Positions 44,360-55,944 of a DNA stretch of 64,000 bases are shown here, in pieces. A program made the translations under genes and the position numbers. The first letter of the stretch is position 1. Every line of letters begins with the position of its first letter. The DNA is from Synaphobranchus kaupii (Eukaryota > Chordata > Actinopteri > Anguilliformes > Synaphobranchidae). The notes under the pieces are model-generated. The model saw only the letters and a list, made by a program, of their open reading frames with translations, searched no databases and was not told where the DNA came from. The stretch lies in contig CM056380.1 in NCBI GenBank assembly GCA_029718625.1, forward strand, positions 14,048,286 through 14,112,285. The letters run 5' to 3'.

Positions 44360-44569
44360 CCCCTTTGTGCAGTGACCCTAGTGGCGTAGACCCTGTCAGG
44401 TTATGAAAATAAGTTAACGTAAGGCATGATAATAAATGGTACCAGGGTCTTCTGTAATTTAAGCCATTATTGCTGCTTGTGTTACATTGATATCTGGGGT
44501 TATAAAGCTTTAAACGGAACGGTACAAAACAGATGGAAATGGGTAAAATTAAGCCTCTGCACAAAGGGG
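44360..44569. mobile_element. piggyBac-like MITE
   Basis: A 210-bp segment bounded by inverted CCCCTTTGTGCAG ends. TTAA follows on the right (44570-44573) and TTTA precedes on the left (44356-44359), a slightly decayed TTAA target. Short inverted ends beginning CCC and TTAA targets are the piggyBac signature. It is non-coding. Confidence 0.6.
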
Positions 44570-44573
44570 TTAA

Positions 44574-45819
44574 TGACCTCTGGTTCAGTGCGTCCAAAAA
44601 CAAACTCTTTCCCTGCCAGGAAAGATTATTCTAACATGTCTCAGCATGAACTCTCGCTCTCTGTATGAACGATGTCAGGCACAGTATGGTCAGATAAAAA
44701 ATGAGGAGGGTTGAAATGTTTGTGAGGCAGGATAAGCCACATAGTGAACAGAATCATGCCAGGTTTACGGAGGCATGCTTACAGCTCACGGACGTCACAC
44801 AAGAAGCATCAGATCAACGTTTTTATAACATTATGAGAACACAGATGCAACTGCTTGCAACAATGTTGCTCCAGAAAAAGGCAACAAATGCTTATGGATA
44901 ACTTTGACAAGTTGCAAAAAAAAGTGGATACGGAGGTTGCTTTGCAAACGGCAAAAGGATAGCAACCTATTTGGGGTGAAAATAGTGTACCGCCTGTTCA
45001 ACTGAAGGCGCTGGGCATACACAAAATGAACCCACATAAAGCGCACAAATACAGACAGGGAAGACAAACAATATTAGGCTATGGCTGCTTGCACTCAGCA
45101 TACGGCAGCAACGCGCTTCGACCAGGTGTGGTCTTCTTCAGGCAGCAATTGTCATCGCAATCAGCTCTGTCCAACCATCAATCTCCCAGTGAATCTGTCC
45201 CTTCTTGCTTTTCTCCAATCTGGTGCCACGGAGTGTCCCTCTATTTTTTGTCGTTCTTTTTGATCAGTCTGTCTCCCTGCGTCTATGCCGATTAATCCTG
45301 GTAATCGGTCGCTACCTGAGGTTCTCAGAAACGGTCGAACTGAAACATCATCTCCCTGTTCTTTCTGCCGCTGTGTCGTTCTGTCCTCTCTTTCCGGACC
45401 GGGACTCGTTTAGTTTCCTAACGTGACCTCTCCTGTCCTCTTGCCCCTCCCCTCCCCTCTGCCCTCCATCAATCTGTCCATCTCTGCCCCTCCCTCTCTA
45501 TTCCCTCGCTCCCACCCTTTCATCTTTCAGTGCGAGAGACGGCCGGGTGAGAGAAAGGAGGAGAAGACCCATGTGCAGACTGAGCGCCCGCTGACTGCCC
45601 GGGCAACAAGGCCAGATCTTACAGAGAGGGATACCGAGAGAGTGTGTGTGTGTGTGTGTGTGTGTGTGCGACACCGGCACGCCGTGCTGTGCGTGAGCGA
45701 GTGTGTGTTCGTGTTCACGCCAAACAAAGCCAGTGCACGAGGGTGCGTGCGTGTGTGTGTGCGTGTGTGTTAGACAAAGCCAGACTTGGCCGTGTGTGAC
45801 TTTAGTGGGACAGTGAGCT
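44574..45819. other. Upstream region of the L1CAM-like gene
   Basis: An open frame at 44701-44901 shows no recognisable domain. The pyrimidine-rich stretch 45330-45530 and the GC-richer 45540-45640 precede a (GT)n run (45642-45668) and a second GTGTGC tract (45745-45770). The 5' untranslated exon and promoter should lie here, but no TATA box or start site can be fixed from sequence alone. Confidence 0.4.
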
Positions 45820-46566
45820 ATGCCTTCAACGAAGCATCGGCAGGCTGGGGACAGGAGATCATGCACTCCTCCATCTCTCCTCCTCCTCTTTTTCCTCTCG
45901 TCCCTCGTTCCGGGGCCCGTCCAGAGCGCTATCCACATCCCAGCCGGCTGTGAGTACATGGATGTTCCCTCTTTCTATCGTCTCTCTATAGTCTAACACC
46001 TTTCTGTAGCTAATGCCAATCTGTAACACACAGACTGTGCAATGCCTTACCTCAGGTCATTAGAAATGTCCAAACACTCGCAAGTTTTAAATCGCTTTTT
46101 AAAAATATTTTATATTTTATATGCAGATTCTTATTTTTATTTTAGCCTTATTTATTATTTTATCTTGTTTCTTTTTATTATATTTTCTCTATATTTTTCC
46201 TTTATTTATTGATGTGCTGCAAATCTTACCTGTCGTCATTAAATTACTATGAAACACACTGAAAAACTAACAAGGCGACTGAAGTTTGGCTTGACATGTG
46301 GTTACTGTGGTCCGTAAATGTAATTGGTTTAATAAATAAATCACCCGCCTCCTTTTGTGTGTGGGTTGTGTCCCTTATTCCAAATGGGAAGCTGTCTCTT
46401 TAGAAACCATGTCATTTTAGAGTAGTAAGAAGCTAAATGTTGGAAGGTTTTGTGGAGGTTTCTGCATTGTGTTATGAAGCAGTGCTGTGTGTGCTGTTCG
46501 CTGTAAAAAAAAAACTTTAAAAAAAACGCACAAACACTCACACACAGATGTACACCACACACGTGT

Positions 46567-46647
<81 letters not shown>

Positions 46648-49600
46648 CGACCCTCCGGGGTCATAGTTCAAAAGTCACAGAGGGGAGGAGGGGGGAAGTC
46701 AAAATGCCCTCTTTCAATTTGTGAGAGAAAGGAAGAAGGGGGAGAGATGTAAGGGAAGAGGTTGAGAGCACTGGTGGGAGAGGGGAGAGAGGGAGGGGCA
46801 GATAGTCCCTTGACATTTTATTTAATCTGTTTTACTCCCAAATTTAATGTATTTATTGCTGACAGATGAAAACAAGCCTTTTTTGCACAATCCTTAGGAG
46901 GCAGATCTAAACAGATTTGAAAATAATATTAACAGCACACGCACACACATACACACACAAACTCTCTTTCTCACTGACATATAAACATTATATGTGCATG
47001 TCCGTGTGTGTGCGTGTGTTTTACACAAAACCAAACATCAGCCTTTAGCTTCTTAGTACTCTACAATACCATGGTATCTAAAGATACACTCTCCCATTTG
47101 GAATAAGGGGCACAACCCACACACAAAAGGGGGCGGGATGATTTATTCATTAAACCAAATTACATTTGCAGACCAAGGTGTGTTTGTGTTACTAATGTGT
47201 TTCTCTGAATTCTTCTCCATGGCTGTTCACACTGGATAAACAGACCAAATAAGTAACTGTAAGTACATTTTCCCAGAATCTCTGTCTCTCTCATATTCCT
47301 GCTTCTTCTTCACTGTAAACAGTTGTGATCTCTCCTGAAAGCATCCGGCACATAGCAGCTGTCCACCATTCCTGTGTTTACATTTCTACATGTCTGAGCC
47401 ATGAAACGTGTTACCCTGAGACTGTTCATTAGAGATCGAAGGGGAGATGGGGATGGAGACGTGATTGAGCAGAGATGCAGGACAAATAGAGGATAGATGG
47501 AGGATAGATGGAGAAGAAGAGGTCCAGGAGAGATGCAGGACAGAAGGACTTGTGGGAGAGATCCAGGAGAGTTGTAGTTAACAGCAGTGTGTAACCCCAG
47601 TGAGCATGTTCAGGTGCTGCTGAGGTCCAGAGATATGGCAGAGTAACCTGCGATTTCCAGTTGTTGTGAAAAAGTGTTTGCCCCCTGTCTGATTTTCTGC
47701 ATTTTTGCATATTTGTTACACTAAGGGGTTGTCGGGTAAGTGAGGACAAGGTAAAATGTGTATTATCTGAATCCAGCGGTTCCAACAGTCAATGCCCTTG
47801 TTAAAACGTTCAGCACTCTGAATACTGAACACAAGCGATATTGCGTGCTAGAACCCCTCACTTAACCTACATTCAAAATAAGTTTTACGTTATTTAATTT
47901 GATCATTATTATAAAAAATGACAATCATCAATTAAATCGCCGAATTCTTTGATAGGTAAGTCGAACAGTAACCTGGTGGATCAACCAACAAGCCAAAACA
48001 AAGTCTAAATCAGGTCTTGAGATTAAATAATTTTATTAAATGAAAACCAGTCAATTAGAATAATGACTTCAAATCATACATTCCCTAAGGAATGTAGGCT
48101 GACTACTTATAATTTACAAAAGGGAAGACATTAAACCAGACATTAATTTGAATATACCAGTAAAGAGAGAGATAAGCCAAAAATTGCCAATATTATTTAC
48201 CCTCCAGCCGAACAGGAACAAAAGGAAATGCACAAGGAACCAAAAAGGATGACTTCTTCCCCAAACAAACTCTAAAAACTGACTAAATTATTTTTCTGCG
48301 GTACACTCATAAAATACCTTGACAGGGAGGGGATCCAAGCCCTGATTGGGTTAAGGTGTGGGGGAGTTTGAGAGAGACAGAGAGCGACAGAGATAGAGAG
48401 AAGGGGGGGGGGGTACTTTACTTATATATATCTAAATATTAGATATCCTACAGGGTCGATTTACTAAGATCCCACATAAGGGGTGTTATTTTGTGGGTGC
48501 AGCCAAAGTATCATTTCACAGTTGGCGGTGATCAACTAAGAGTCATTATGTAAATTACTCCAGCCGCAAACAGCCATTTTAAATGAGAGATTTTGCGTGT
48601 TTGGAATGATTTTGCGTGTTTGGAATGGTTATACTGTAAGAAAACGGTGAAAAGACTGGCAGCAATGTGTCCGTTTTATGGTATTTTCTTTACAGTGCAG
48701 AAGTCAAGTTTATTTATAAAGCACGTTTAAAAACAACCAACATTGACAAAAGTGCTGTACAGTGTCAAAAGTGCTAAGAAATTTAATAAATAAAACAATG
48801 TGCAGAAGACACAACTATCAAAAAAACATACACACCCATAGGTAAATCAAATGGACTCGAAAGCTAGAGAATATAAATAAGTTTTTAGACGGGATTTGAA
48901 AGTCTCAATAGTGGGAGCGGATGCGATAGTTAGGGGGAGGCTGTTCCACAGTCTAGGGGCCGCGATCACCCTTTAGCTTCAGCCTCGAGCGTGGGACAGT
49001 CAGAAGACCCAGGTTAAAAGACCTGAGCGTCTTAGATGCCGTGTCGGGCATATGAGTTCTGCTGAATAGGAAGGGGGCATTCCATTTAGGGCTTCATAAA
49101 CGAATAGCAGAACCTTAAAATCTACCCTGAAGCACACTGGGAACCAGTGTAGGGAGACCAGCACAGTGGTGATGTGGTCTCTTTTCCTGGAACCAGTCAG
49201 AAGCCTAGCTGCTGTGTTTTGGACCAGTTGTAGGCGGGACAGGGATTAACGCCAGTGTACAGTCAGTTGCAGTAGTCTAATGGGGAGGAAATGAAGGCGT
49301 GAATTACTTTCTCCAGATCTTGGAAGGAGAGAAATTATTTTATTTTGGCGATGATTCTGAGTTGGAAAAAACTGGCTCTCACTACTACATTGATTTGTTT
49401 GTCGAATTTGAGTGCGGAATCAAAAATCACACCAAGATTTTTTACCTGTGGTTTTGCGGAGCGGGACAGCTTGCCTCGGTTATTTGAGATTGATTTGATG
49501 GAAAATGACGACTTTGGACTTGCTCTCATTTAGCTGGAGAAAGATATGAGCCATCCAGCATTTTATGTTCTCAAGACAATCCCTAAGGTTGTTCAAACTG

Positions 49601-52600
49601 CACTGATCATTGGGTTTTAATGGGAAGTAGAGCTGGATAGAAATGGAAGGAGATGTTCTATTTCCAAATGATTTGCCCCAGCGGGAGCATGTAGATAGAG
49701 AAAAGTATTGGAGATAAAATGGAACCTTGGGGGACTCCACATGTAATGTAAGCCCGGGAGGAAGACAAATTTCCTATGTTGACTGAGAAAGTTCTATTTC
49801 TGAAGAACGAGGCGAACCAGCCCAAAGCTGTGCCTTTAACACCGACCCCGTGCTTTAGACGGTCGATGGCGATGGCCTGGTCTACCGTGTCGAAGGCAGC
49901 GCTGAGGTCCATGAGGATCAGCATAGCACAGTCACCAGAGTCTGCCATATGGAGCAGATCATTGGACACTTTCAACAGGGCTGACTCCGTACTGTGAAGC
50001 GCCCTGAAACCAAATTGTAATTTTTCTCAAATGTTATTTAGATGCAGAAATGATAAAAGCTGGGAGTAAATGGCCTTTTTGAGAACGGCAGTTTTGAGAT
50101 GGGTCTAAAATTGTTAAGTATTCTGGGGTCTAAGTTTTAGTTTTTAGTTCTTTTAGGAGTGGCTGGACTACTGCATGTTTAAGGCAGGATGAGACAGAAC
50201 CGGAGGAGAGAGAACTGTTAATGATGGATAGGAGACTAGGGCGAACTGTCAAAAGCCTGTATAAGGAGAATCGGGCTGTGTCAAAAGCCTCTATAAGGAG
50301 ACTTGGGGACAATGTCAAGGGAGCAGGTAGCAGGTTTCATTCTTTAAGGAAGACAGAGCAATAGGTTCAAAGTAGTTCAGGACAGCTGTAGGCTACTGTT
50401 ACACTGAACGAACTGGCAGTTTATTGCAAACTGTTTTACTGGATGTCTCTTAGTTTCTGCCGGAAGTTAAAGATGTTTGTCAGGACCGAAATGATCATAA
50501 CTATGCTTAGTAGCACTAAGGCTACTTGTGCCGTAAGTGTCACATGAAATCACATTTCCATTTGATCATGGGTTTTATTTTTTTTAATAAAGTTTTATAA
50601 TAGAATAGAATACAATAGAAGAACTTTTATTTTCCTGTGAGGAAAATTCAGTTGTAGTTACCAGCAATAAAAAAAACACACAAACGTGTTAAATAAAGAC
50701 ATTCAAACGCTTCCTGTAGTCCTGATTAGTGAATTCATATTCTTATTGACATTTTGAAGATTTAGCGGCATTTTGAATTCACAAATGCGGTATGCGTGGT
50801 CCTGAGCAGGTGTAATGTTTATTCATGCGTACAAACAAATCTCAGATACAAAAACCTCGATGAATGCCAAAATATGAGCAAAATTGCTAATATGAACGAT
50901 TTACGCACAAGTTTGTTCTGCTCACGTTTCATGAATGAGGCCCTGTGTGTGTAAAAACAATTTTCCTTGTTGATGTCATTTCTAAGATTTACCTAAATAG
51001 ATTATAGTGAAGAGAGACCTCAATAATCTTTATTGAATACTTTTGTCCTCATTTTAAGAATAATATATCCTACTTTATTAATATTATAATTTGAATTTAC
51101 AGAGCCCCACCCTGAATAATGATGTCACCCTGGGTATATCCCCTACCAAATGTGTACTTTATATGTAATATGGGTTGTTTGCCTGCAAAGCAACCTGCAT
51201 GTCCACCATTTTGCTCGTATAGATAATTTATTTATGTGGTATTGTTTTATACAATTATACTGCTTTATTGACCATTCCTTGTGTTGAGTGTGTATGAACA
51301 CCAGTGTCCAGTCATGACCTCCTTTGTCTCCTTACAGTGCAGCAGCCACCCGAGATCACTGCACAGCCGAAGTCGTACACTGCCTTTCCTGTCGATGACA
51401 TCACTCTCGACTGCGATGCCTCTGGGAATCCCCCACCCATGTCGGTACCTACTTACCTCATACTCACTGTTTACTTAGACAGAAGGGAGCTCATTCCCAC
51501 CGTAGCTCTCCTGTCTTACTCACGCATGTCGGAGGAGTTAGTCAGACAGAATGGAGCTCATTACTGCTGTAACTCTCCTGCCTTACTCACGCGTGTCAGA
51601 GGAGTTAGTCAGACAGAATGGACCTCATTACTGCTGTACCTCTCCTGTCTAACACACGTGTCAGAGGAGTTGAGAAATCCATTGTCCTCTGGCCTTCATC
51701 TCTAATCTGAACGACTGAATAGAATAGAATAGAATAGAATAACTTTTATTTTCACTTTCACTTCAGTTGTCGCCACCCGCATCAACAAAAAAGACAGACG
51801 GTGGGGCAGACCCACAACACACAAACAAACATATCAAATAAAGACATTCAATAAAATCATTGCATTAATCAAACTAATTACGTGAATTAAAGTGGAATAC
51901 AGCCATGATTAAAAATAGCCCCCGCTGTCCCGAGATGTCCATTGTCATTAAGCAGTCCAACACACAAACTCCGCCTCCACAACTTTCCTCCAAACACGCA
52001 GTGTTGCGGTCTCTGTACACTGTCGAAACGGAGCACCGAACTGCGTCGGCCTTCCCACTCATCGCCTCGCTCCTCCCCCGCATTATCTTATCCTTCTCTT
52101 CCCTGGTTAACTTTTGGAGATTGCCCGCACTCCCGGATCAGTCCCGACATCTTCAACTCCGGTGAAGAGCGATGGTAAACTTTGTTGCTGCAGATCCAAC
52201 GGACATTCCCGAGCATATATTGCAAATGGGTCTCCATGGTGACGACCACAAACAAAATTATCCCGACTGGACAATTCGTCAATATTATCAAAGCAAGTAG
52301 CAGGAGTGCCCTGAAAAATCTCCAACCCGCTTCCCCGTACCACAACAGACACACAGCGCATGAAAAAAACAAAAGACATAAGCCCGACACAACAAAACAC
52401 ATTCAAATTAACAAACACGAACACGAGAGACAGCTGGACTACATGTCGCCATTACAGTGCCGCATGACGTCACAGCTGAGTCGCAGCTGCCTGTCACCCA
52501 CGGTTATTTCAAATTTTATTAATTACCATTATGGTCCCGTCCCCCCCCCCCCCCAGAGCAGAGAATTTGCACGGGATAAACAATGTCTGTATTTCACTCG

Positions 52601-55600
52601 AATGTAGCCGACTGATCAAAATCCCAAGGATTTTCACAGGATATGATTGAAACGTAACATCACTTCCACAATGTCAGTTCGCTAAGAGTTACTTCAGCAC
52701 ATTTAAGGCAGTGTATGGCAGACTGGTGCATTGACGGTATAGGGTTGGATACAATTCACTTTCAATTCAGTCAATTCCGGAGGCCTAGCCTGCATTTAAA
52801 AACTTTCTGGCATAAGAACCGCACCCAAAATGTTGTCAAAATATATAATTTCAGCCTCCACAATTCTCCACCCAGAAAGATGCAGAAAAAGACGTGGAAA
52901 AAACAACGCAGGCTATCCTTGGGGGAGATAAAAATATCACCCCACAGTGTTTCCCCTAGATTTTTTTTCAGGCCGGGCGGTGAAAGTGCGCCATTTTGCG
53001 TAGAGGCGGAAACTATAATTACACCCTCATAATATCAGCGCTGCCATTGAAAATTTTAATTAGGCCTAACGGGAAACCGAAGTTGTTTTGGCAAGGGTTT
53101 TTCCAGATGCTATTTTGATCATTCCCGCATTCTGCGGTAAGGGAAATATTGCAGCTACATAAAAAAAAAAAAAAAAAGATTATATAAAAAAAAAAAAAGA
53201 ATAATATTTAAAAAAAAAAATTTTTTTCATTAAATCGCCCGGCCAAGATAATGGTAGGGGAAACACTGCCCCAAACTAGGCTACTGAGATGCCGATTCAC
53301 ACGGGACTAATAGGCTACTATCAGATGACCTCTGTGTTTGGTGAAATATGGTAGCCTAATTTGCGGTGGAATGTTTACTTTACAAATTACGAACTTGGAA
53401 GATTCGCACGCGATTGAGATCACAGACGACTGCAATTATTGACGACTGCCTACACGACTGCCTACAAATTACACGAGGTCCCCAGGTAAAACTAGTCCAG
53501 TGCAAATAGGGCATTAGGCTTTATCAATGAAGCATAGTAGGCTAAGGGTAAAGTGCTCAAAGCTGCCAGACAGACAACCGTATTCGGCTACACATTAAAA
53601 TGTTACACTCATCGTCGGTGCATCTCTTTTAGCTGGGATGTAGCCTATTAGCCACTCCTTTTCCCAGTATAGGAAACGTAAAACAAATTAGCTAATATTT
53701 CAATACAGCCAATATTTCAATAGCCTACATTTTTCTTTATGTCACAAAAAGACTGGATTGCCATTAGCTGAAGCCGGTGACTATCTTATGTTGTAATAAA
53801 TGTAACGCTACAGCTAGTAATAAAGAGCCTTAAGAGCAACTCAGCATTTTGGCGAATCGGCGCCATCTTGTGGAGTGCAGTGAGGAGTAATGACGAGTCG
53901 AAGTCACGACGACGTAAAGTAGGCATCATATGAAACACGGTCAAATATAAACAGTAAAAATGTGTTTTAAGTTAGTTTCATTATTTAATTGTACAAACGC
54001 AGAGTAACATTGCTGAAGACTAACACTTTGTTCATATAGGCTTAATCGCATTGGAATGTTGCTGTAGCCTACACGATTCCGCAACCCAATAGATATCCCC
54101 CGCGACCGAAGTTTTTGCACCACAGTACCAGACCATTCCCACGCAGTCTATACCAAATCATTCCCACAGTCTATACCAGGCCATTCCCAGTCTATACCAG
54201 ACTATTCCCACACAGTCTATACCAGACCATTCTGACACTGTCTATACCAGACCATTCCCACACAGTCTATACCAGACCATTCTGACACAGTCTATACCAG
54301 ACCATTCCCACACAGTCAATATCAGACCATTCTGACACAGTCTATACCAGACCATTCCCACACGGTCTATACCAGACCATTCCCACACAGTCTATACCAG
54401 ACCATTCCCACACAGTCTATACCAGACAATTCCCACACAGTCAATACCAGACCATCCACACAGTCTATACCAGACCATTCCTACACAGTCCATACCTCAC
54501 CATTCCCACACAGTCACACAGTCATTGCTGGATTGCTGTCTATCATTCAGTGAAATGGCTCTAATTGTTGTTATACTGTGCAGAAGACAGACAATACAAG
54601 TTGCATCATTGCACATTGGCAACAGTAATAACCTCAATCCCTCTCACTCTCGGTTGCCAGATTTCACTGGGTTAGGAATGGGATGCAATTTGACCCCACC
54701 AGTGACCCCAGGATTTCAATGGCAGACAATTCTGGAACGTTCACCGTAGTGTCAAACGAACAGGCCGAACAGTACCAAGCAACATACCGCTGCTACGCCT
54801 CTAACGAGCTTGGCACCGCAGTCTCAAACGAGGTCCGGCTGATCACCGAGAGTGAGTCCATTTCCCTAATTGTGATCAGTGCTCCCACTGTTCCGGTTTG
54901 CTTGTATGAAGATGTCCCTTTTTATAGAGCTGCTCCATCCGCAGGAATAAGAGCTGAGCTTCCAATCAGGTACAGCAAAAAATACATCACATCAAATATA
55001 CTGTGTAACAGTTTTTCACAGCTTTAGCAACTTGGGGATGCGAGCCTTATAGGGTGTGTTAAGAGTTTCTTAAAATGATTAGCGTAAGCATTAAAAAGGG
55101 AAAACTTTAAATACAGGTAAATACTGTATATTTGTCACTACTGTTTTATTCAATGTGGATTGTCTTCATTTATATATTTAATCTATATTTTTAACGCTTG
55201 CATTGTTTGCCATGTAATAAAGGAACTGCACATTTAAAAGTATTTTTATTACATTATTGATACATCTTTTAAAATACGAAATTTGATGCAATATTGGCAC
55301 GAGAGACAAGGAACTCAAGACTAACCACATCTTCTGTATTTGTGATGTATTACTTAAGGCCAAATTCCTATATATAAAAAATACACTTTTTTGTAATAGA
55401 ATATCGAGCATTGTTTCAAGCTTGGACTTAAAACATGCCAAGGGTCACTTACAAAGTAGTTCCACAACAGTTTCCTACACCCCCAGGTATTGTGTCAATT
55501 TAACTGTTCTGCTACTAACATCTTTATCGAGGTCATTTATGTAAATAAAGAAGAGCAGATGTCCTAACACTGATCCTTGGGGGACACCAATTCCCAGAGC

Positions 55601-55938
55601 ACCCTGTTTAAATGTAGTCCATCTTATTGTTACAATTTATATTCTATCCTGAGGGCAATTTTAAATTCAGGCTATACCTCCTTATAAGAGACTTCCTGTG
55701 GTTTGGTAAGAAGTGATGCGCACTTGTTCATGTGTTGCTCTGTCTCAGATTTCTTCCAACACTGGAGCCTGAATAACAACCCCCCCCCCCTCCTCCCCCT
55801 CCCCCTCCTTTTCAGGTAATCCCATTTTACCGAAAGAGAAGAAGGTTCAAATGAAGGTGGAGGAGGGGCACAGTGCGGTCCTGAACTGTAACCCCCCCTT
55901 CAGCACTGTCCCTCCACACATTCACTGGATGGACAAAA
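45820..55938 (+). CDS. l1cam: L1CAM-family neural cell adhesion gene, first four coding exons
   Basis: L1CAM is a type I membrane Ig/fibronectin-III adhesion protein of axons. Exons are 45820-45949, 51338-51440, 54661-54851 and 55816-55938, with intron phases 1, 2, 1, 1; the gene continues past the window. Exon 1 encodes a signal peptide (PPSLLLLFFLSSLVPG, then AIHIPAG). Exon 2 begins Ig domain 1 (QPPEITAQPKSYTAFPVDDI, LDCDASGNPPP). Exon 3 completes it (FHWVRNGMQFDP; ATYRCYASNELGTAVSNEVR). Exon 4 starts Ig 2 (VEEGHSAVLNCNPPFSTVPP, HIHWMDK). The Cys pair and Trp of Ig 1 are present. The blocks fit L1CAM better than NrCAM, neurofascin or CHL1. The exon 2 donor is weak (CCCAT/GTCGGT) but is the only choice that keeps frame. 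A neuronal mini-exon between exons 1 and 2, known in mammalian L1CAM, was not found. Which fish paralogue this is cannot be said. Confidence 0.9.
46309..47174. mobile_element. Foldback MITE in L1CAM-like intron 1
   Basis: Arms of about 130 bp (46309-46442 and 47040-47174) are inverted copies. They share TTTTGTGTGTGGGTTGTG, CTTATTCCAAATGGGA and AAGAAGCTAAA. The 600-bp interior is non-coding and holds the CA microsatellite at 46569-46644. No target duplication is evident. Confidence 0.85.
46569..46644. repeat. (CA)n microsatellite
   Basis: A pure CA run of about 38 units inside the foldback MITE. It creates a spurious Cys-Val frame on the minus strand. Confidence 0.97.
47175..47789. other. Intronic sequence, nothing recognised
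   Basis: It contains a purine-rich stretch at 47440-47570 with GGATAGATGGAGNANAGATG-type short repeats. There is no coding signal. Confidence 0.4.
47790..48260 (-). repeat. Dispersed repeat B (LTR-like), minus copy
   Basis: An inverted partner of 43500-44010. Divergence between the copies is noticeable, with several indels. It lies in intron 1 of the L1CAM-like gene. A poly-purine/G tract follows at 48370-48415. Confidence 0.65.
48690..50345 (-). pseudogene. L2-clade LINE fragment with reverse transcriptase
   Basis: The minus strand encodes RT pieces in shifted frames: SSCLKHAVVQPLLKE (near 50170), LILMDLSAAFDTVDQAIAID (near 49900), ITCGVPQGSILSPILFSIYM (near 49710) and then IQLYFPLKP and CLENIKCWMAHIFLQLNESK (near 49550). 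The DLSAAFDTVD and GVPQGS...YMLPLG blocks are typical of the L2 clade. The YADD segment is damaged. The copy is 5' truncated near 50345 and ends at about 48690 in an AT-rich tail. Confidence 0.8.
50590..50700 (-). mobile_element. LINE-like 3' tail
   Basis: An (AATAG)n run with ACTTTTATTTTCCTGTG and a final AAATAAAGACATTCAA match the tail at 51716-51860. This suggests two copies of one retroposon family. Confidence 0.5.
50701..51337. other. End of intron 1, nothing recognised
   Basis: A TTCATGAATGAGGCCC motif at 50930-50945 resembles the terminus of the Harbinger-like element at 41641-43012, with no partner found. The region ends at the exon 2 acceptor (CTTACAG, 51331-51337). Confidence 0.4.
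51470..51670. repeat. 67-bp tandem repeat just after exon 2
   Basis: Three units with GGAGCTCATT-type landmarks at 51487, 51554 and 51621, and shared TCAGAGGAGTTAGTCAGACA. It begins about 30 bp inside intron 2. Confidence 0.9.
51716..52497 (-). mobile_element. Retroposon with repeat A body and TTCTA tail
   Basis: On the minus strand the sequence starts near 52497, carries repeat A (about 52445-51960, compare 29996-30500), and ends in a (TTCTA)n tail at 51716-51740, a LINE-type 3' end. No RT is encoded. It may be an internally deleted LINE or a long non-autonomous retroposon. Confidence 0.6.
52945..53268. mobile_element. hAT-like MITE
   Basis: A 324-bp element with inverted ends CAGTGTTTCCCCTA / TAGGGGAAACACTG and subterminal GGCCGGGCGGT / CGCCCGGCC. 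The CAGTGTTTCCC terminus is typical of hAT elements. The flanks (TCACCCCA and CCCCAAAC) do not form a perfect 8-bp duplication. The interior has long A runs. Confidence 0.8.
53269..54127. other. Intron 2 sequence, nothing recognised
   Basis: There is no coding signal, no known element and no tandem repeat in this stretch. Confidence 0.4.
54128..54520. repeat. 25-bp minisatellite in intron 2
   Basis: About 16 units of the type CACAGTCTATACCAGACCAT with TCCCA or TCTGA endings. It ends about 140 bp before exon 3. Confidence 0.95.
54852..55454. other. Intron 3 sequence, nothing recognised
   Basis: AT-rich intronic sequence following the exon 3 donor (GTGAGT, 54852). No element could be defined. 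Confidence 0.4.
55455..55690 (-). pseudogene. LINE reverse transcriptase fragment
   Basis: The minus strand near 55640-55490 reads GIGVPQGSVLGHLLFFIYIN followed by DLDKDVSS. This is the GVPQGS motif block of a non-LTR RT, typical of CR1/jockey-like elements. Only about 60 codons survive, inside intron 3. Confidence 0.75.
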
Positions 55939-55944
55939 GTGAGT

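Noticed and set aside
44701..44901. Possible small gene or upstream exon (66 codons)
   Set aside because: No domain, splice context or similarity that I recognise; the length is within chance.
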